Below are positions 26,908-36,808 of a stretch of 64,000 nucleotides of DNA, in pieces. The translations under genes were made by a program, and so were the position numbers. Origin of the DNA: Gammaproteobacteria bacterium LSUCC0112 (lineage in GTDB: Bacteria > Pseudomonadota > Gammaproteobacteria > Pseudomonadales > Pseudohongiellaceae); contig SPIB01000002.1 in assembly GCA_004535785.1 (NCBI GenBank), positions 85,009 to 149,008 on the forward strand. The letters run 5' to 3'. A model generated the notes under the pieces. That model ran no database searches. It saw nothing but the letters and a program-made list of their open reading frames with translations, and was not told the DNA's origin. The first letter of the stretch is position 1. Every line of letters starts with the position of its first letter.

Positions 26908-29900
26908 ATGTTTACCGAATTGGAAAAAAAGATACCTGATTGCCTCTTGAAAGATCAGCAGCGCTTCTTTCGGGATCTGATGCGCCTGCGCACATTGCCA
27001 ATTGAACAGCGAGTGCCTGAAAGTCAGAAGTTAATGGCGAGGGTTGAACGCTCGGAAGAAACCGTTAAAAAACGTGCCAGCTCGATACCAGCGATTGCTT
27101 ACCCTGAGTCCTTACCGATCTCAGAGAAGCGCGTCGAGATTGCCAATGCGATCCGCAATCACCAGATCGTTGTTATCGCGGGTGAAACTGGTTCAGGTAA
27201 GACAACACAGATTCCAAAAATTTGCCTTGAACTGGGATTGGGTGTGCGTGGGCTGATTGGCCACACACAACCGCGCAGACTTGCTGCCCGGGCAGTTGCC
27301 TCCAGAATTGCTGATGAACTGGGACAAGTTCTGGGTCGTTCGGTTGGGTATCAGGTGCGGTTTGATGATGTCAGCTCTGACTTGACGCTCATTAAATTAA
27401 TGACCGACGGTATACTGCTGGCGGAAATTCAACAGGACAAACTCCTTGCCAAATATGAAGTCATTATTATCGACGAGGCACATGAGCGCAGTCTGAACAT
27501 TGATTTTCTGTTGGGTTACCTAAAGCGCATCAGCGTTCAACGACCTGACCTGAAAATCATTATTACCTCGGCAACGATTGATGTAGAGAAATTCTCTAGA
27601 CACTTCTCGGATGCCCCGATTATCAGTGTGTCCGGGCGCACCTTTCCGGTTGACGTCATTTATCAGGATCCAGTCGAATTCATCAATGAAGAAGCTGACG
27701 ATGATCAGTTGCTTGCTGGTGTATTGAGAGCATTGCGAACGTTTGAAACGTATGAGCGTGAGCACAGACAACCGGCCGGAGATGTGCTGGTTTTTTTAAG
27801 TGGCGAACGCGACATCAGAGAGCTGGCAATTGCACTTCGTAAACAGGAGTTGCGTCATACCGAAGTACTGCCATTGTATGCTAGACTCACACATAATGAG
27901 CAGCAAAGAATTTTTGCCTCACATACCGGTCGACGCATTGTCTTGTCCACCAACGTGGCAGAAACCTCGCTCACCGTGCCGGGTATCCGATATGTCATCG
28001 ATACCGGTTTAGCCAGAATCAGTCGTTACAGTATCCAGAGCAAAGTTCAACGTTTGCCCATTGAACCGGTGTCACAGGCCAGTGCCAACCAACGTGCGGG
28101 GCGCTGTGGTCGTGTCGCAAGAGGTATTTGTATTCGCCTCTACAGTGAGCAGGACTTCCTGTCACGCCCACTGTTCACTGATCCGGAGATTCAACGCACC
28201 AGTCTTGCTGCCGTTATTCTGCAGATGTTGTCGTTGAAGTTGGGAGAGATCAACAGATTTCCGTTTGTCGAACCACCGGAGATGCGTGCCATCAACGATG
28301 GATTCAAGTTGCTGGATGAACTGGGCGCTATTTCGCGCGACCGGCAGTTGACAGCAGTTGGACGGCAAATGGCCAGGTTGCCAGCAGATCCCCGGTTGTC
28401 TCGAATGCTGATTGAAGCATCCAGAAACAACTGTATGTATGCCATGTTGATTATTGTCAGTGCTCTGAGCGTGCAGGATCCACGCGACACGCCGGCCGAC
28501 AAAAAACAGCTATCCCGAGAGCGTCATAAACAATTCTCACATCCGGAATCGGATTTTCTGTCATGGGTATTGTTATGGGATGCCGTTGAAACACGTCGCC
28601 AGGACCAGAGCAAAAGCGAGTTTAAACAATTCTGCAAAGACAATTTTCTATCCGTGATGCGATTGCGTGAGTGGCGCGAAACGCATAGGCAATTAAGTGT
28701 GGCCTGTCAGGACATCGGGTCTATAGTTCCGCATGAAAATCAGGCTGCTGCCGGAGATGTCCCTGCGACACTTTACCAGTCAATACACCGCGCGATTCTC
28801 AGCGGCTCATTAAATCAACTGGGATTCAAATCAACTGAGGGCGTATACACGGGGAGTCGAGGCAGAAGGTTTTCGCTGTTTCCGGCCTCTGTGCTGTTCA
28901 AAAAACAGCCGCGCTGGATCGTGAGTGCTGAGTTGATAGAGACCAGTAAACTGTTTGCGACCATGGCAGCTCGTATAGAGCCAGAGTGGGCAGCAGAGGT
29001 GGCGGGACATTTAATAAAAAAAGAATATTTTGACCCGCATTGGGAGAAAAAACGTGGTGAAGTGGTGGCCTATGAAAAATTATCCCTGTCAGGGCTGACA
29101 CTGATTGAGAAACGTCAAATCTCGTTTTCGGCGGTTGAGCCTGAAATTTGTCGCGAGATATTTATCAGAGAAGCGCTGGTTGCCGGGCAACTTGATTGTC
29201 AATTAGCCTTTTTCAAGCACAATCAGGCACTGCTTGATGAGGTACGAAGGCAGGAAGAAAAGGAGCGGAAGCCTGATATTTTAGTCAGTGACGATGTGCT
29301 GTTCTCGTTTTACGACCAGCGGTTGCCCGCCAACATAAATAGTCTGTCCAGTGTGCAAAACTGGTATCGGACTCTTTCCGCAGTCGAAAAAGATACGCTC
29401 AACATGAGTCTGCGTGATATTGCAGTACGTGAAATTGATGCCTCTGCTGCAGTTGCGTTTCCCGATCAAACAGTGCTGGTGCAGAATCCATTGGCGGTCA
29501 GATATCGCTTTGAGCCAGGTTCGGATGAGGATGGGGTGTCTATTGATGTACCCGTTGATCTGTTGGCTGGGATGGAGTCGGCTGAAATTGAATGGGCGGT
29601 GCCTGGTCTGGTGCAGGAGCGTTGCATCGCCATGATCAAAGGTTTACCCAAGTCTTTGCGTAAAAATTTTGTTCCGGTTCCCGAATTCGTCAATCAAGTT
29701 TTTGCTGCCAAAACCTCAAGTGACAAGCCCGCTCTGGCCCAAATACTTGCCGACGCAGCATGGCGACTTAAACGCATACGTATTGAGCCAACACACTGGG
29801 ATTATGAAAACATACCAGGGCATTTGTTGCCCAGATTGAGAGTTCTGGACCAACAGGGCAAGGTTCTGGCCGTTGATCATGATCTGGAAAAACTCAAGAG

Positions 29901-30807
29901 AACGCTTTTACAGACAGTAACCCAGACCACTGTTGCCCAGCACAAACTGGAAAGGAGTGGCCTTACTGACTGGGTGTTTGACGATTTGCCTTCTGTTGTT
30001 GAGATTCGTCAAGGCTTAACCTTGTTGCGATACCCGGCAATACAAGACAACAAAGACTCCGTATCGATTATCCTTTGTGAGTCTGCCAATCAGGCCAGAG
30101 AGATTTCCCAGCACGGTGTCGCCCGGCTGCTGATGCTCAGAACTTCACAACAGAAAGCGTTGATTTTGAAGCAATTACGATCGCTTAAGCAGGCACTTGG
30201 CCTGAAATTGGTCGTTCAGGAAGTGACTTGGCAGGACTTTGCTCTCCTGACAATTTATCGCTTGGCATTTCATCTTGATAAAAATATCTCGCTGACCAGG
30301 CAGGCTTTTGAACAAACTCTTGCGGATTTTCGATCAGATCTGATACCTGTGGCTGAGCGTATCTGTCGTCTGCTAAGGGAGATTTACCAAACGACCTATG
30401 ACATACACAAAACGTTGAGCAGTCTTTCTCAACCGACCAGACAGGATGTGCAGACACAATTGCAGTTCTTAGTCGATGAAAAATTCCCCTCATCTGTGCC
30501 TGATGCGTGGTTGTGGGAATATCCTCGCTATCTGAAAGCACTCAAGGTTCGCATTGAAAAGGCCGCTTTTTCACGCCAGAAAGAAGATGAGCATATACAC
30601 GCGATCGCTATTTTACAGGCTCAATATGCTGATTTGCTCAAAAACAGACCGGGTAGTTTGCCTGAATTTCAATGGCTGATTCAGGAGCTCAGAGTATCGT
30701 TGTTTGCACAGGCACTGGGGACCAAAAAACCGGTTTCTGTTAAAAAGCTGGCCAATCTCATCGAGCTAGCCAAATTGGGGGATACCCAGCGAGTGACGAA
30801 TCTGTGA
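26908..30807 (+). CDS. hrpA: ATP-dependent RNA helicase HrpA
   Basis: DEAH-box helicase of 1299 residues, almost exactly the E. coli HrpA length, where it resolves stalled ribosomes. Motif I GETGSGKTT is at about residue 92, the DEAH box in DEAHERS near 189, motif III as SATID, and motif VI QRAGRCGR near 395. The helicase core is followed by the winged-helix/ratchet and OB-like regions and the long HrpA-specific C-terminal domain (DUF3418). No anomalies are visible. Confidence 0.96.
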   Translation: MFTELEKKIPDCLLKDQQRFFRDLMRLRTLPIEQRVPESQKLMARVERSEETVKKRASSIPAIAYPESLPISEKRVEIANAIRNHQIVVIAGETGSGKTTQIPKICLELGLGVRGLIGHTQPRRLAARAVASRIADELGQVLGRSVGYQVRFDDVSSDLTLIKLMTDGILLAEIQQDKLLAKYEVIIIDEAHERSLNIDFLLGYLKRISVQRPDLKIIITSATIDVEKFSRHFSDAPIISVSGRTFPVDVIYQDPVEFINEEADDDQLLAGVLRALRTFETYEREHRQPAGDVLVFLSGERDIRELAIALRKQELRHTEVLPLYARLTHNEQQRIFASHTGRRIVLSTNVAETSLTVPGIRYVIDTGLARISRYSIQSKVQRLPIEPVSQASANQRAGRCGRVARGICIRLYSEQDFLSRPLFTDPEIQRTSLAAVILQMLSLKLGEINRFPFVEPPEMRAINDGFKLLDELGAISRDRQLTAVGRQMARLPADPRLSRMLIEASRNNCMYAMLIIVSALSVQDPRDTPADKKQLSRERHKQFSHPESDFLSWVLLWDAVETRRQDQSKSEFKQFCKDNFLSVMRLREWRETHRQLSVACQDIGSIVPHENQAAAGDVPATLYQSIHRAILSGSLNQLGFKSTEGVYTGSRGRRFSLFPASVLFKKQPRWIVSAELIETSKLFATMAARIEPEWAAEVAGHLIKKEYFDPHWEKKRGEVVAYEKLSLSGLTLIEKRQISFSAVEPEICREIFIREALVAGQLDCQLAFFKHNQALLDEVRRQEEKERKPDILVSDDVLFSFYDQRLPANINSLSSVQNWYRTLSAVEKDTLNMSLRDIAVREIDASAAVAFPDQTVLVQNPLAVRYRFEPGSDEDGVSIDVPVDLLAGMESAEIEWAVPGLVQERCIAMIKGLPKSLRKNFVPVPEFVNQVFAAKTSSDKPALAQILADAAWRLKRIRIEPTHWDYENIPGHLLPRLRVLDQQGKVLAVDHDLEKLKRTLLQTVTQTTVAQHKLERSGLTDWVFDDLPSVVEIRQGLTLLRYPAIQDNKDSVSIILCESANQAREISQHGVARLLMLRTSQQKALILKQLRSLKQALGLKLVVQEVTWQDFALLTIYRLAFHLDKNISLTRQAFEQTLADFRSDLIPVAERICRLLREIYQTTYDIHKTLSSLSQPTRQDVQTQLQFLVDEKFPSSVPDAWLWEYPRYLKALKVRIEKAAFSRQKEDEHIHAIAILQAQYADLLKNRPGSLPEFQWLIQELRVSLFAQALGTKKPVSVKKLANLIELAKLGDTQRVTNL

Positions 30808-30893
30808 TAATGCGCCCCCGCTGAATGGCGGGAATCTGAAGACGTCAAGGCACTGTTGTATTGCACTGCGCTGTATAGTCGCGGGAGGGTGAT

Positions 30894-31616
30894 GTGCTTG
30901 AAAAAATAGATTTACCAAATGCCGGGAAAATCCTTGCAAGCATAAGTCTATGCATGGTCAGTCAGTTTGGGTTTGCATCCGACAGCGACCCATGGGAGTC
31001 GTGGAACTTGCGTGTTCACGCGTTTAACGAACACTTGGATGCCGCCGTGTTACGCCCCGTAGCGACAACCTACGTCCGCCTGGTTCCCCCTTTGGCCCGT
31101 CGTGGGGTCAACAATGTATTTGGCAATATCCTTGATGTCACGGTGCTGTTCAACAATGTTTTGCAGTTAAAACTGACTGATGCGGCATCCGACAGTGGAC
31201 GTATTTTATTGAATACAACGGTTGGTCTTGGCGGCCTGATCGATGTGGCAACTGAGGCCGGGCTTGAGCGAAACTATGAAGATTTCGGGCAGACACTGGG
31301 TAAATGGGGCGTAGGTGCGGGACCTTACATGGTGCTTCCATTGTTCGGACCCAGTAATGTGCGTGATACCTTCGGTTTGTTTGCTGATACGTTCACCAAC
31401 CCAATGACATATCACGACAATCCTGCTGTGCGAAACAGTGCTTTTGTGTTGCAGCAGGTGGACAAGCGAGTGGCAGTCCTTGTGGTGGATTCCCTGATGA
31501 TGGGTGACAAATACCTGTTCACCCGAGAGGCTTACATGCAGCAACGTCAGTATCTTGTGCTCGATGGTGAGGTTCAGGATAGCTGGGACGATGATGAATG
31601 GGATTCATGGGATTAA
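30894..31616 (+). CDS. mlaA: MlaA/VacJ family outer-membrane lipid asymmetry protein
   Basis: 240 residues. The MlaA domain is clear: DPWESWNLRVHAFNEHLD, NNVFGNILDVTVLFNNVLQ, DSGRILLNTTVGLGGLIDVATEAGL and GPYMVLPLFGPSNVRDTFG. MlaA works with OmpC-type porins to remove misplaced phospholipids. The hydrophobic N-terminus ISLCMVSQFGFA has a Cys but with Leu at -1, so it is not a standard lipobox; cleavage after FGFA by signal peptidase I is an alternative. The tail DSWDDDEWDSWD is strikingly acidic. GTG 30894 follows a strong GGGAGGGTGAT site. The other mla genes are not here. Confidence 0.9.
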   Translation: MLEKIDLPNAGKILASISLCMVSQFGFASDSDPWESWNLRVHAFNEHLDAAVLRPVATTYVRLVPPLARRGVNNVFGNILDVTVLFNNVLQLKLTDAASDSGRILLNTTVGLGGLIDVATEAGLERNYEDFGQTLGKWGVGAGPYMVLPLFGPSNVRDTFGLFADTFTNPMTYHDNPAVRNSAFVLQQVDKRVAVLVVDSLMMGDKYLFTREAYMQQRQYLVLDGEVQDSWDDDEWDSWD

Positions 31617-31633
31617 AATGTGTTCGTTTAAAC

Positions 31634-32104
31634 TCAGATTTTATTGTTCAGTTCGTCACGTACTTTCAGTTTTGTCTTGATAAAATCGCTGTGCGAAACA
31701 TAAATAAGATCAGTGGTTTTGCGTATTAATTGTTCCTCATATTTGTCCAGATGCTCATCAGCCAGCGCAACTCGCCAAAGATTTTCGATCAGCAGTAACT
31801 TCTCTTCGTAACCGTAACCCTCATTGATGAGACTGGTAAAATCATAAAGGGAAACAGACTGTTGCGCTTCTTTTTCGGCCAGCTGGATGACATCATCGAG
31901 CTCTTTGTCTGACAGGGCAAAGGTGTTCATCAGTATGGCCTTGAACACCATCATTTCACGCTCATCAATATGTCGGTCAGTTTTCAGTAATTCAATCATC
32001 AACGCTGCACTTGCTAACTGAAGGCGATGATTTTTGGTCGCAGGTGTTTCTGCAGGCTGAACTTTCAATTGATTTTCAAAAAAGCGTTTGATGCTGTCAA
32101 TCAT
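31634..32104 (-). CDS. TerB-like protein
   Basis: 156-residue all-helical protein of the TerB/DjlA-N superfamily: AALMIELLKTDRHIDEREMMVFKAIL and ENLWRVALADEHLDKYEEQLIRK are the paired acidic motifs thought to bind metal. No tellurite-resistance operon is nearby, so a resistance role is not supported. It sits between convergent mlaA and the dusA gene upstream on the same strand (15 bases away), with which it may be cotranscribed. Confidence 0.88.
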   Translation of the reverse strand: MIDSIKRFFENQLKVQPAETPATKNHRLQLASAALMIELLKTDRHIDEREMMVFKAILMNTFALSDKELDDVIQLAEKEAQQSVSLYDFTSLINEGYGYEEKLLLIENLWRVALADEHLDKYEEQLIRKTTDLIYVSHSDFIKTKLKVRDELNNKI

Positions 32105-32119
32105 AATTCAACCTCTGCT

Positions 32120-33175
32120 TTAATTTGATTCTGCAAGTGCACAGGCATCTTCGAGCACACTGATACCTGCCTGCTTTTTCCAGGCGTTTTCGCTCAAGTG
32201 ACGCCTGAATAGTCGGCCACCCGGTTGTCCTTTATACAATCCCAGGATGTGACGTGTCATGTGTTGCAAAGCCGCGCCGGCCAGCAATTGTTCTTGCACG
32301 TAGGGCAGGAATTTTTTCATGATATCCGCGCGCGACAAACCGTGAGCCGATTCACCAAACACGCGCTCATCGACCTGTGCGAGCAGGTAGGGGTTATGAT
32401 AAACCTCCCGACCCAGCATGACGCCATCAAAAGTACCCAGTAATTCCGCCGATTGTTCCAGAGAGTTTATGCCGCCATTCAATACAATGGTGCAATCGGG
32501 AAACAGCGCTTTCATTCTGGCAACTCTGTCGTAGTTCAGCGGGGGAATATCACGGTTTTCTTTTGGACTTAAACCTGCCAGTAACGCGATTCTGGCGTGA
32601 ACGATAAAAATCCGGCACCCGGCATCGTACGACGCCTGCATAAAACGTTTCAGAAAGTCATCGCTGTCAAACTCATTGATACCAATACGTGATTTGATGG
32701 TCACGGGCCTATCAGTTACATTTTTCATAGCAGCGATACATTGGCCGACAAGTTCTGGTTCAGCCATCAGGCACGCACCAAATCGCCCGGACTGCACTCT
32801 GTCACTCGGGCAACCGATATTGAGATTGATTTCGTCATAAGCCCATTGGTTGGCCAGCTCCGCACATTTGGCCAGCGCAACGGGATCACTGCCGCCCAAT
32901 TGCAATGCCAGAGGATGTTCCTCAGGATTGTAGTCAAGGTGACGTTTTGCATCCCCATACAAGAGTGCCCCGGTGGTCACCATTTCAGTGTATAACCGAG
33001 TATGTCGGCTGAGCAGACGCAGGAAATAGCGTTCATGACGGTCAGTCCAATCCAGCATCGGGGCAACACAAAATCTGTGTGATGGTGATAGCAGGGCATG
33101 GGTTGTACCTGCCTGTTGTTGCTGACTGACGAGAGTTGTCACCGGGAATTCCTGAATTGAGCGTGTGGTTTCCAT
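32120..33175 (-). CDS. dusA: tRNA-dihydrouridine(20/20a) synthase
   Basis: FMN enzyme that reduces U20 and U20a in the tRNA D loop. 351 residues with the Dus signature at the start of the TIM barrel (APMLDWTDRHERYFLRLLSRHTRLYTEM), the catalytic Cys in NLNIGCPSDRVQSGRFGACLM, and the FMN-binding VILNGGIN and GVMLGREVYHNPYLL. ATG 33175 is preferred; the frame is open further but without similarity. It is divergent from gltX. Confidence 0.93.
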   Translation of the reverse strand: METTRSIQEFPVTTLVSQQQQAGTTHALLSPSHRFCVAPMLDWTDRHERYFLRLLSRHTRLYTEMVTTGALLYGDAKRHLDYNPEEHPLALQLGGSDPVALAKCAELANQWAYDEINLNIGCPSDRVQSGRFGACLMAEPELVGQCIAAMKNVTDRPVTIKSRIGINEFDSDDFLKRFMQASYDAGCRIFIVHARIALLAGLSPKENRDIPPLNYDRVARMKALFPDCTIVLNGGINSLEQSAELLGTFDGVMLGREVYHNPYLLAQVDERVFGESAHGLSRADIMKKFLPYVQEQLLAGAALQHMTRHILGLYKGQPGGRLFRRHLSENAWKKQAGISVLEDACALAESN

Positions 33176-33299
33176 CTGAACGATGCTATATGGCGGCAGG
33201 ATTATAACAAAGCAGTTTGTAACATGGAGCAATAACAGAGCATCACGTATAATTCAGCGATTAATTGAGTTGTTCAGATATACATTTTTCAGGAGACCT

Positions 33300-34808
33300 A
33301 TGACCAAGGTTCGCACACGAATTGCACCTTCCCCGACCGGAGACCCACATGTTGGTACGGCGTATATCGCCTTGTTCAATCGTTGTTTTGCCCGTCAGCA
33401 TGAAGGTGAATTTATTCTTCGTATTGAAGACACTGATCAAACGCGCAGCACTGCACGGTCAGAGCAGGATATCTTGAAAGCGTTGCGATGGCTTGGTCTG
33501 GATTGGCATGAGGGCCCTGATATTGGCGGACCGCACGGCCCCTACCGGCAGAGTCAACGCAGTGACATTTATCGAAAACATATCGATATATTGCTTGAGA
33601 ATGGGCAGGCTTTTTGTTGTTTCTGCAGCGCCGAACGACTTGATGCATTGCGAGCCAGTCAAACAGAAAGCCGACAAACGCCTGGTTATGATGGCCATTG
33701 TCTGACGTTAAGCGAGCAGGAGGTTCAGGAAAAACTGGCAGAAAAAGTACCTTATGTGGTGCGCATGCGTGTGCCATCTGAAGGCGATTGCGTTTTTCAG
33801 GATCGGCTTCGCGGTGAAATTCGTATCGCCTGGGAGCAAATCGACATGCAGGTGTTGATGAAGTCTGATCATTTGCCGACGTACCATTTCGCCAATGTGG
33901 TCGATGATCACCTGATGGAGATTACACACGTCATACGCGGAGAAGAGTGGATCAATTCAACGCCAAAACATATCTTGTTGTACCAGCATTTTGGATGGCA
34001 ACCTCCCCAGTTCTGTCATATGCCATTGTTGCGAAATCCGGACAAAAGCAAGCTCAGCAAGCGTAAAAATCCAACCAGCATTTCCTACTACAAGGATATG
34101 GGATATTTGCCAGAAACTCTGATCAATTATTTGGGCATGATGGGTTGGACGATGCCGGACGGGCGTGAAAAATTTTCCATAGATGAGATGCAGTCTGCGT
34201 TCGATATTGATCGGGTTTCCTTGGGCGGGCCGGTTTTTGATGTGGAGAAACTGAATTGGCTTAATGGTAAGTACATTCGGGAAAATCTGGACGCTGACGC
34301 ATTTGCCGAGGTTTTTTCCCGGTGGGCGTTTGATGCCGACAAAATCAGCAAAATTGTTCCTCTCTTGAAAGACCGGGTTGAGCGCCTGAGTGATGTCGTA
34401 CCACTGGCAGGATTTTTCCTGAGTGGATTGTTGCCGATCTCCGAGGCTGATTTTACCCACAAACAATTGACACCGGTTCAGTGCAAAACAATTCTGCAAT
34501 TGGCTGTCTGGCAACTCGAGCAATTGCCCGAGTGGAACAGGGAGTCAGTGGAGCAGCTTTGTCAGAAGATGTCTCAGTTTATGGGTATAAAAATCAGGGA
34601 AACACTGTTTCCACTGTTTATCGCCATCACCGGCAAGGCGGTATCTACCTCAGTCATAGATGCGATCTTTATTCTTGGATTGGATATCAGCCGTGCACGA
34701 ATACGACATGCAATTGAAGTTTTAGGTGGCGTATCGAAAAAGGAGGTCAAGGAATTGGAAAAAACCTTGCGTGAGTTGCAACAATATTTAGTGACGTCGC
34801 CTGACTGA
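33300..34808 (+). CDS. gltX: Glutamyl-tRNA synthetase
   Basis: Class I synthetase charging tRNA-Glu, 502 residues. The HIGH-like motif is in [17 protein letters not shown], and the KMSKS-like motif is [20 protein letters not shown] contains Cys residues like those of the zinc site. A tRNA-binding helical C-terminus follows. The ATG at 33300 has an AGGAGACC site; in-frame sequence upstream to 33183 is not coding by similarity. TATAAT at 33248-33253 is a likely -10 element but no -35 is obvious. tRNA-Ala follows from its own promoter. Confidence 0.95.
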   Translation: MTKVRTRIAPSPTGDPHVGTAYIALFNRCFARQHEGEFILRIEDTDQTRSTARSEQDILKALRWLGLDWHEGPDIGGPHGPYRQSQRSDIYRKHIDILLENGQAFCCFCSAERLDALRASQTESRQTPGYDGHCLTLSEQEVQEKLAEKVPYVVRMRVPSEGDCVFQDRLRGEIRIAWEQIDMQVLMKSDHLPTYHFANVVDDHLMEITHVIRGEEWINSTPKHILLYQHFGWQPPQFCHMPLLRNPDKSKLSKRKNPTSISYYKDMGYLPETLINYLGMMGWTMPDGREKFSIDEMQSAFDIDRVSLGGPVFDVEKLNWLNGKYIRENLDADAFAEVFSRWAFDADKISKIVPLLKDRVERLSDVVPLAGFFLSGLLPISEADFTHKQLTPVQCKTILQLAVWQLEQLPEWNRESVEQLCQKMSQFMGIKIRETLFPLFIAITGKAVSTSVIDAIFILGLDISRARIRHAIEVLGGVSKKEVKELEKTLRELQQYLVTSPD

Positions 34809-34829
34809 CTTCACGATGGTATCAAGGCA

Positions 34830-34858
34830 TTGACATATTAAGGATGCATGCCTAGAAT
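34830..34858 (+). promoter_or_regulatory. tRNA-Ala promoter
   Basis: Consensus TTGACA (34830-34835), 17-base spacer and TAGAAT (34853-34858), then GCGCGGTC, a GC-rich discriminator. The same architecture is seen before tRNA-Glu and yceD. Confidence 0.88.
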
Positions 34859-34923
34859 GCGCGGTCTCTGCAGCAGGGCCTACTCAGAAGGTTTGATTAA
34901 CACTGCGGAAATAAAGAAGTTAC

Positions 34924-34999
34924 GGGGCTATAGCTCAGCTGGGAGAGCGCAACACTGGCAGTGTTGAGGTCAGCGGTTCGATCCCGCTTAGCTCCACCA
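34924..34999 (+). tRNA. tRNA-Ala (anticodon GGC)
   Basis: 76 bases with encoded CCA. Acceptor GGGGCTA pairs with TAGCTCC and contains the G3-U70 identity pair. Anticodon arm CAACA-CTGGCAG-TGTTG gives GGC at 34957-34959. T arm GCGGTTCGATCCCGC. Confidence 0.98.
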
Positions 35000-35023
35000 A
35001 ATTGTCGTCATATAAAGACGCAT

Positions 35024-35055
35024 AAAAAAGGCCGACTGTTTAGTCGGCCTTTTTT
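35024..35055. terminator. bidirectional intrinsic terminator between tRNA-Ala and gltA
   Basis: AAGGCCGACT (35028-35037) and AGTCGGCCTT (35042-35051) form a ten-pair stem with a GTTT loop. There is a T run on the plus strand and an A run before the stem, so it can stop transcription from both sides. Confidence 0.93.
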
Positions 35056-35081
35056 ATTTCCCCAAATCTTACACAGTCGGA

Positions 35082-36359
35082 TCAGACCGGGTAGTCACGC
35101 TGCGGCGCACCCTTATAGAGCTGGCGAGGGCGACCGATTTTGTAGGCGCCGCTGAGCATTTCGTTCCAATGAGAAATCCAGCCTGGCGTGCGTCCCAGTG
35201 CAAATATCACCGTGAACATACTGGTTGGGATGCCAACGGCCTTCAGGATGATGCCCGAGTAAAAATCAACGTTCGGGTACAGTTTGCGGTCAATAAAGTA
35301 CTGATCTTCAAGTGCAATCTTTTCAAGCCTGCGAGCGATTCGGAATAATGGATCATTCTCGACGCCCAGATCTGCCAGTACCTCGTCACAGATTTTGCGC
35401 ATAACTTTCGAGCGAGGGTCAAAGTTCTTGTAGACGCGATGACCAAAACCCATAAGTCGGAACGGATCATCCTTATCTTTTGCACGTGCAATGAATTCTT
35501 CGATACGTGACTCATCGCCGATTTCATTCAGCATCTTGAGGACTGCCTCATTGGCGCCGCCGTGAGCGGGACCCCACAGGGCCGCTATGCCCGAGGCGAT
35601 ACACGCATAGGGATTGGCACCAGTAGAGCCGGCCAACCTGACAGTGGATGTAGAGGCGTTCTGTTCATGATCTGCATGCAACAAGAAGATAACGTCCATT
35701 GCTTTTGCCAATACCGGGCTAACCGATGGGCCTTCAGCGGGCACGCCAAACATCATATGCAGGAAGTTTTCAGAGTAACTCAGCGCGTTAACAGGACTCA
35801 TGATGGGCTGGCCAATCGAGTGCTTGTAAATCATCGCTGCCAGTGTTGGCATTTTTGCGATCAGACGGATAGCTGCCAAGCGGCGTTGGGCGGCATCATC
35901 AACATCCAGGCCTTCGTGGTAGAGGGCGGCCAGAGCGCCTGTTAATGAAATCAACACCGCCATCGGGTGTGCATTTCGCTGGAATCCGTTCAACAGGTGT
36001 GCGATTTGCGCGTCAACCATGGTGTGGCGTTTTATTTCTGCGATGAATGCCTTCTTTTCATCAGCATTGGGCAATTCACCGTTTAGCAGCAAGTAGCAGG
36101 TTTCCAGATAATCTGAATGGTCTGCCAGTTGATCAATTGGGTAACCTCTGTGCAGCAGTACACCCGCGTCGCCATCTATGTAGGTGATTGAGGATTCTGT
36201 TGACGCAGTCGACATAAATCCCGGGTCGTATGTAAAAACGCCATGAGAAACCAGGCTGCGGACATCAATAACGTCTGGACCAATACTGCCTTCCAAAACT
36301 GGAAGCTCAATCACTTCCTGGCTACCGGCCAGGCTTATGCGGGCTTTTTTGTCACTCAT
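35082..36359 (-). CDS. gltA: Type II citrate synthase
   Basis: Condenses oxaloacetate with acetyl-CoA at the entry of the citric acid cycle. 425 residues, of the NADH-sensitive hexameric proteobacterial type by length. Catalytic residues are visible as His in [11 protein letters not shown], His in [14 protein letters not shown] and Asp in NVDFYSGI. It is transcribed divergently from sdhC, the Pseudomonas arrangement. In the upstream region an inverted repeat CCTGAG-10-CTCAGG at 36488-36509 could be in its leader or promoter. Confidence 0.97.
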   Translation of the reverse strand: MSDKKARISLAGSQEVIELPVLEGSIGPDVIDVRSLVSHGVFTYDPGFMSTASTESSITYIDGDAGVLLHRGYPIDQLADHSDYLETCYLLLNGELPNADEKKAFIAEIKRHTMVDAQIAHLLNGFQRNAHPMAVLISLTGALAALYHEGLDVDDAAQRRLAAIRLIAKMPTLAAMIYKHSIGQPIMSPVNALSYSENFLHMMFGVPAEGPSVSPVLAKAMDVIFLLHADHEQNASTSTVRLAGSTGANPYACIASGIAALWGPAHGGANEAVLKMLNEIGDESRIEEFIARAKDKDDPFRLMGFGHRVYKNFDPRSKVMRKICDEVLADLGVENDPLFRIARRLEKIALEDQYFIDRKLYPNVDFYSGIILKAVGIPTSMFTVIFALGRTPGWISHWNEMLSGAYKIGRPRQLYKGAPQRDYPV

Positions 36360-36583
36360 ATTCTACTCCTGACTGATAATCTTCCTGCTGCTGGCTTTCA
36401 AAGTTTGAAATTCGATTCCTTGAACAGCATGGTGTTTTTGCTTGTCTTTGGCAGGTGCCAGCGTTAAAGCCGGTACTGTACCACAATCCTGAGTTTGTTC
36501 ACGCTCAGGTCAGCACAAAAAATGCAGTTGACATTACGTTGTCACTTAAGGGCTCTTTGCCTTGCTGCAAACCGTCTGTTTTA

Positions 36584-36612
36584 TTGTAATCCCTGTGCTA
36601 TGGGAATATACT
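36584..36612 (+). promoter_or_regulatory. promoter of the sdh-suc operon
   Basis: TTGTAA (36584-36589), 17-base spacer and TATACT (36607-36612), then CTGCGCCC. Transcription should begin near 36619, giving a leader of about 190 bases before the GTG of sdhC. Confidence 0.7.
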
Positions 36613-36638
36613 CTGCGCCCACACGCACGGTGCCTCAC

Positions 36639-36664
36639 GGCGCCTGATTCGTTGACGAAGCGCC
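36639..36664 (+). other. sdhC leader hairpin 1
   Basis: GGCGC (36639-36643) pairs with GCGCC (36660-36664); inside, TTCG (36648-36651) pairs with CGAA (36656-36659) around TTGA, leaving a four-base CTGA bulge. Confidence 0.5.
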
Positions 36665-36711
36665 TGAACCAGATTGGTGATTTCTACGTAGAAATCGGAC
36701 GGATGGTTCAG
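36664..36711 (+). other. 48-base symmetric interrupted palindrome in the sdhC leader
   Basis: Outer arms CTGAACCA (36664-36671) and TGGTTCAG (36704-36711) and a perfect inner palindrome GATTTCTACGTAGAAATC (36679-36696) share one centre, 36687/36688. They are separated by seven unpaired bases on each side. It could fold as a long hairpin in RNA or serve as a protein site in DNA. Confidence 0.7.
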
Positions 36712-36774
36712 ACTCTCCGGTGGTGAGCGGTGTCACGCTGAATCTTTTCCGGCACCGATCGTAACACTAACTGC

Positions 36775-36788
36775 GCCCGTTAGCGGGC
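36775..36788 (+). other. sdhC leader hairpin near the start codon
   Basis: GCCCG-TTAG-CGGGC, a stable five-pair hairpin ending 20 bases before the GTG start of sdhC; it could limit ribosome access. Confidence 0.5.
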
Positions 36789-36808
36789 TCTACATAAATT
36801 GGCGAACT

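Larger units (their letters stand above)
36360..36808. other. 449-base divergent control region gltA/sdhC
   Basis: No gene is seen. The gltA-proximal part has an inverted repeat at 36488-36509. A promoter for sdhC is at 36584-36612. From there to the sdhC start lie about 190 bases predicted to be transcribed, with hairpins at 36639-36664, 36664-36711, 36726-36739 and 36775-36788. Confidence 0.75.

Noticed and set aside
31634-32104. Tellurite resistance function for the TerB-like gene
   Set aside because: No other ter genes are present; the domain alone does not imply resistance.
33183-33299. Upstream extension of gltX
   Set aside because: The ATG at 33300 has a strong AGGAG site and the conserved start; the extension includes the TATAAT promoter element.
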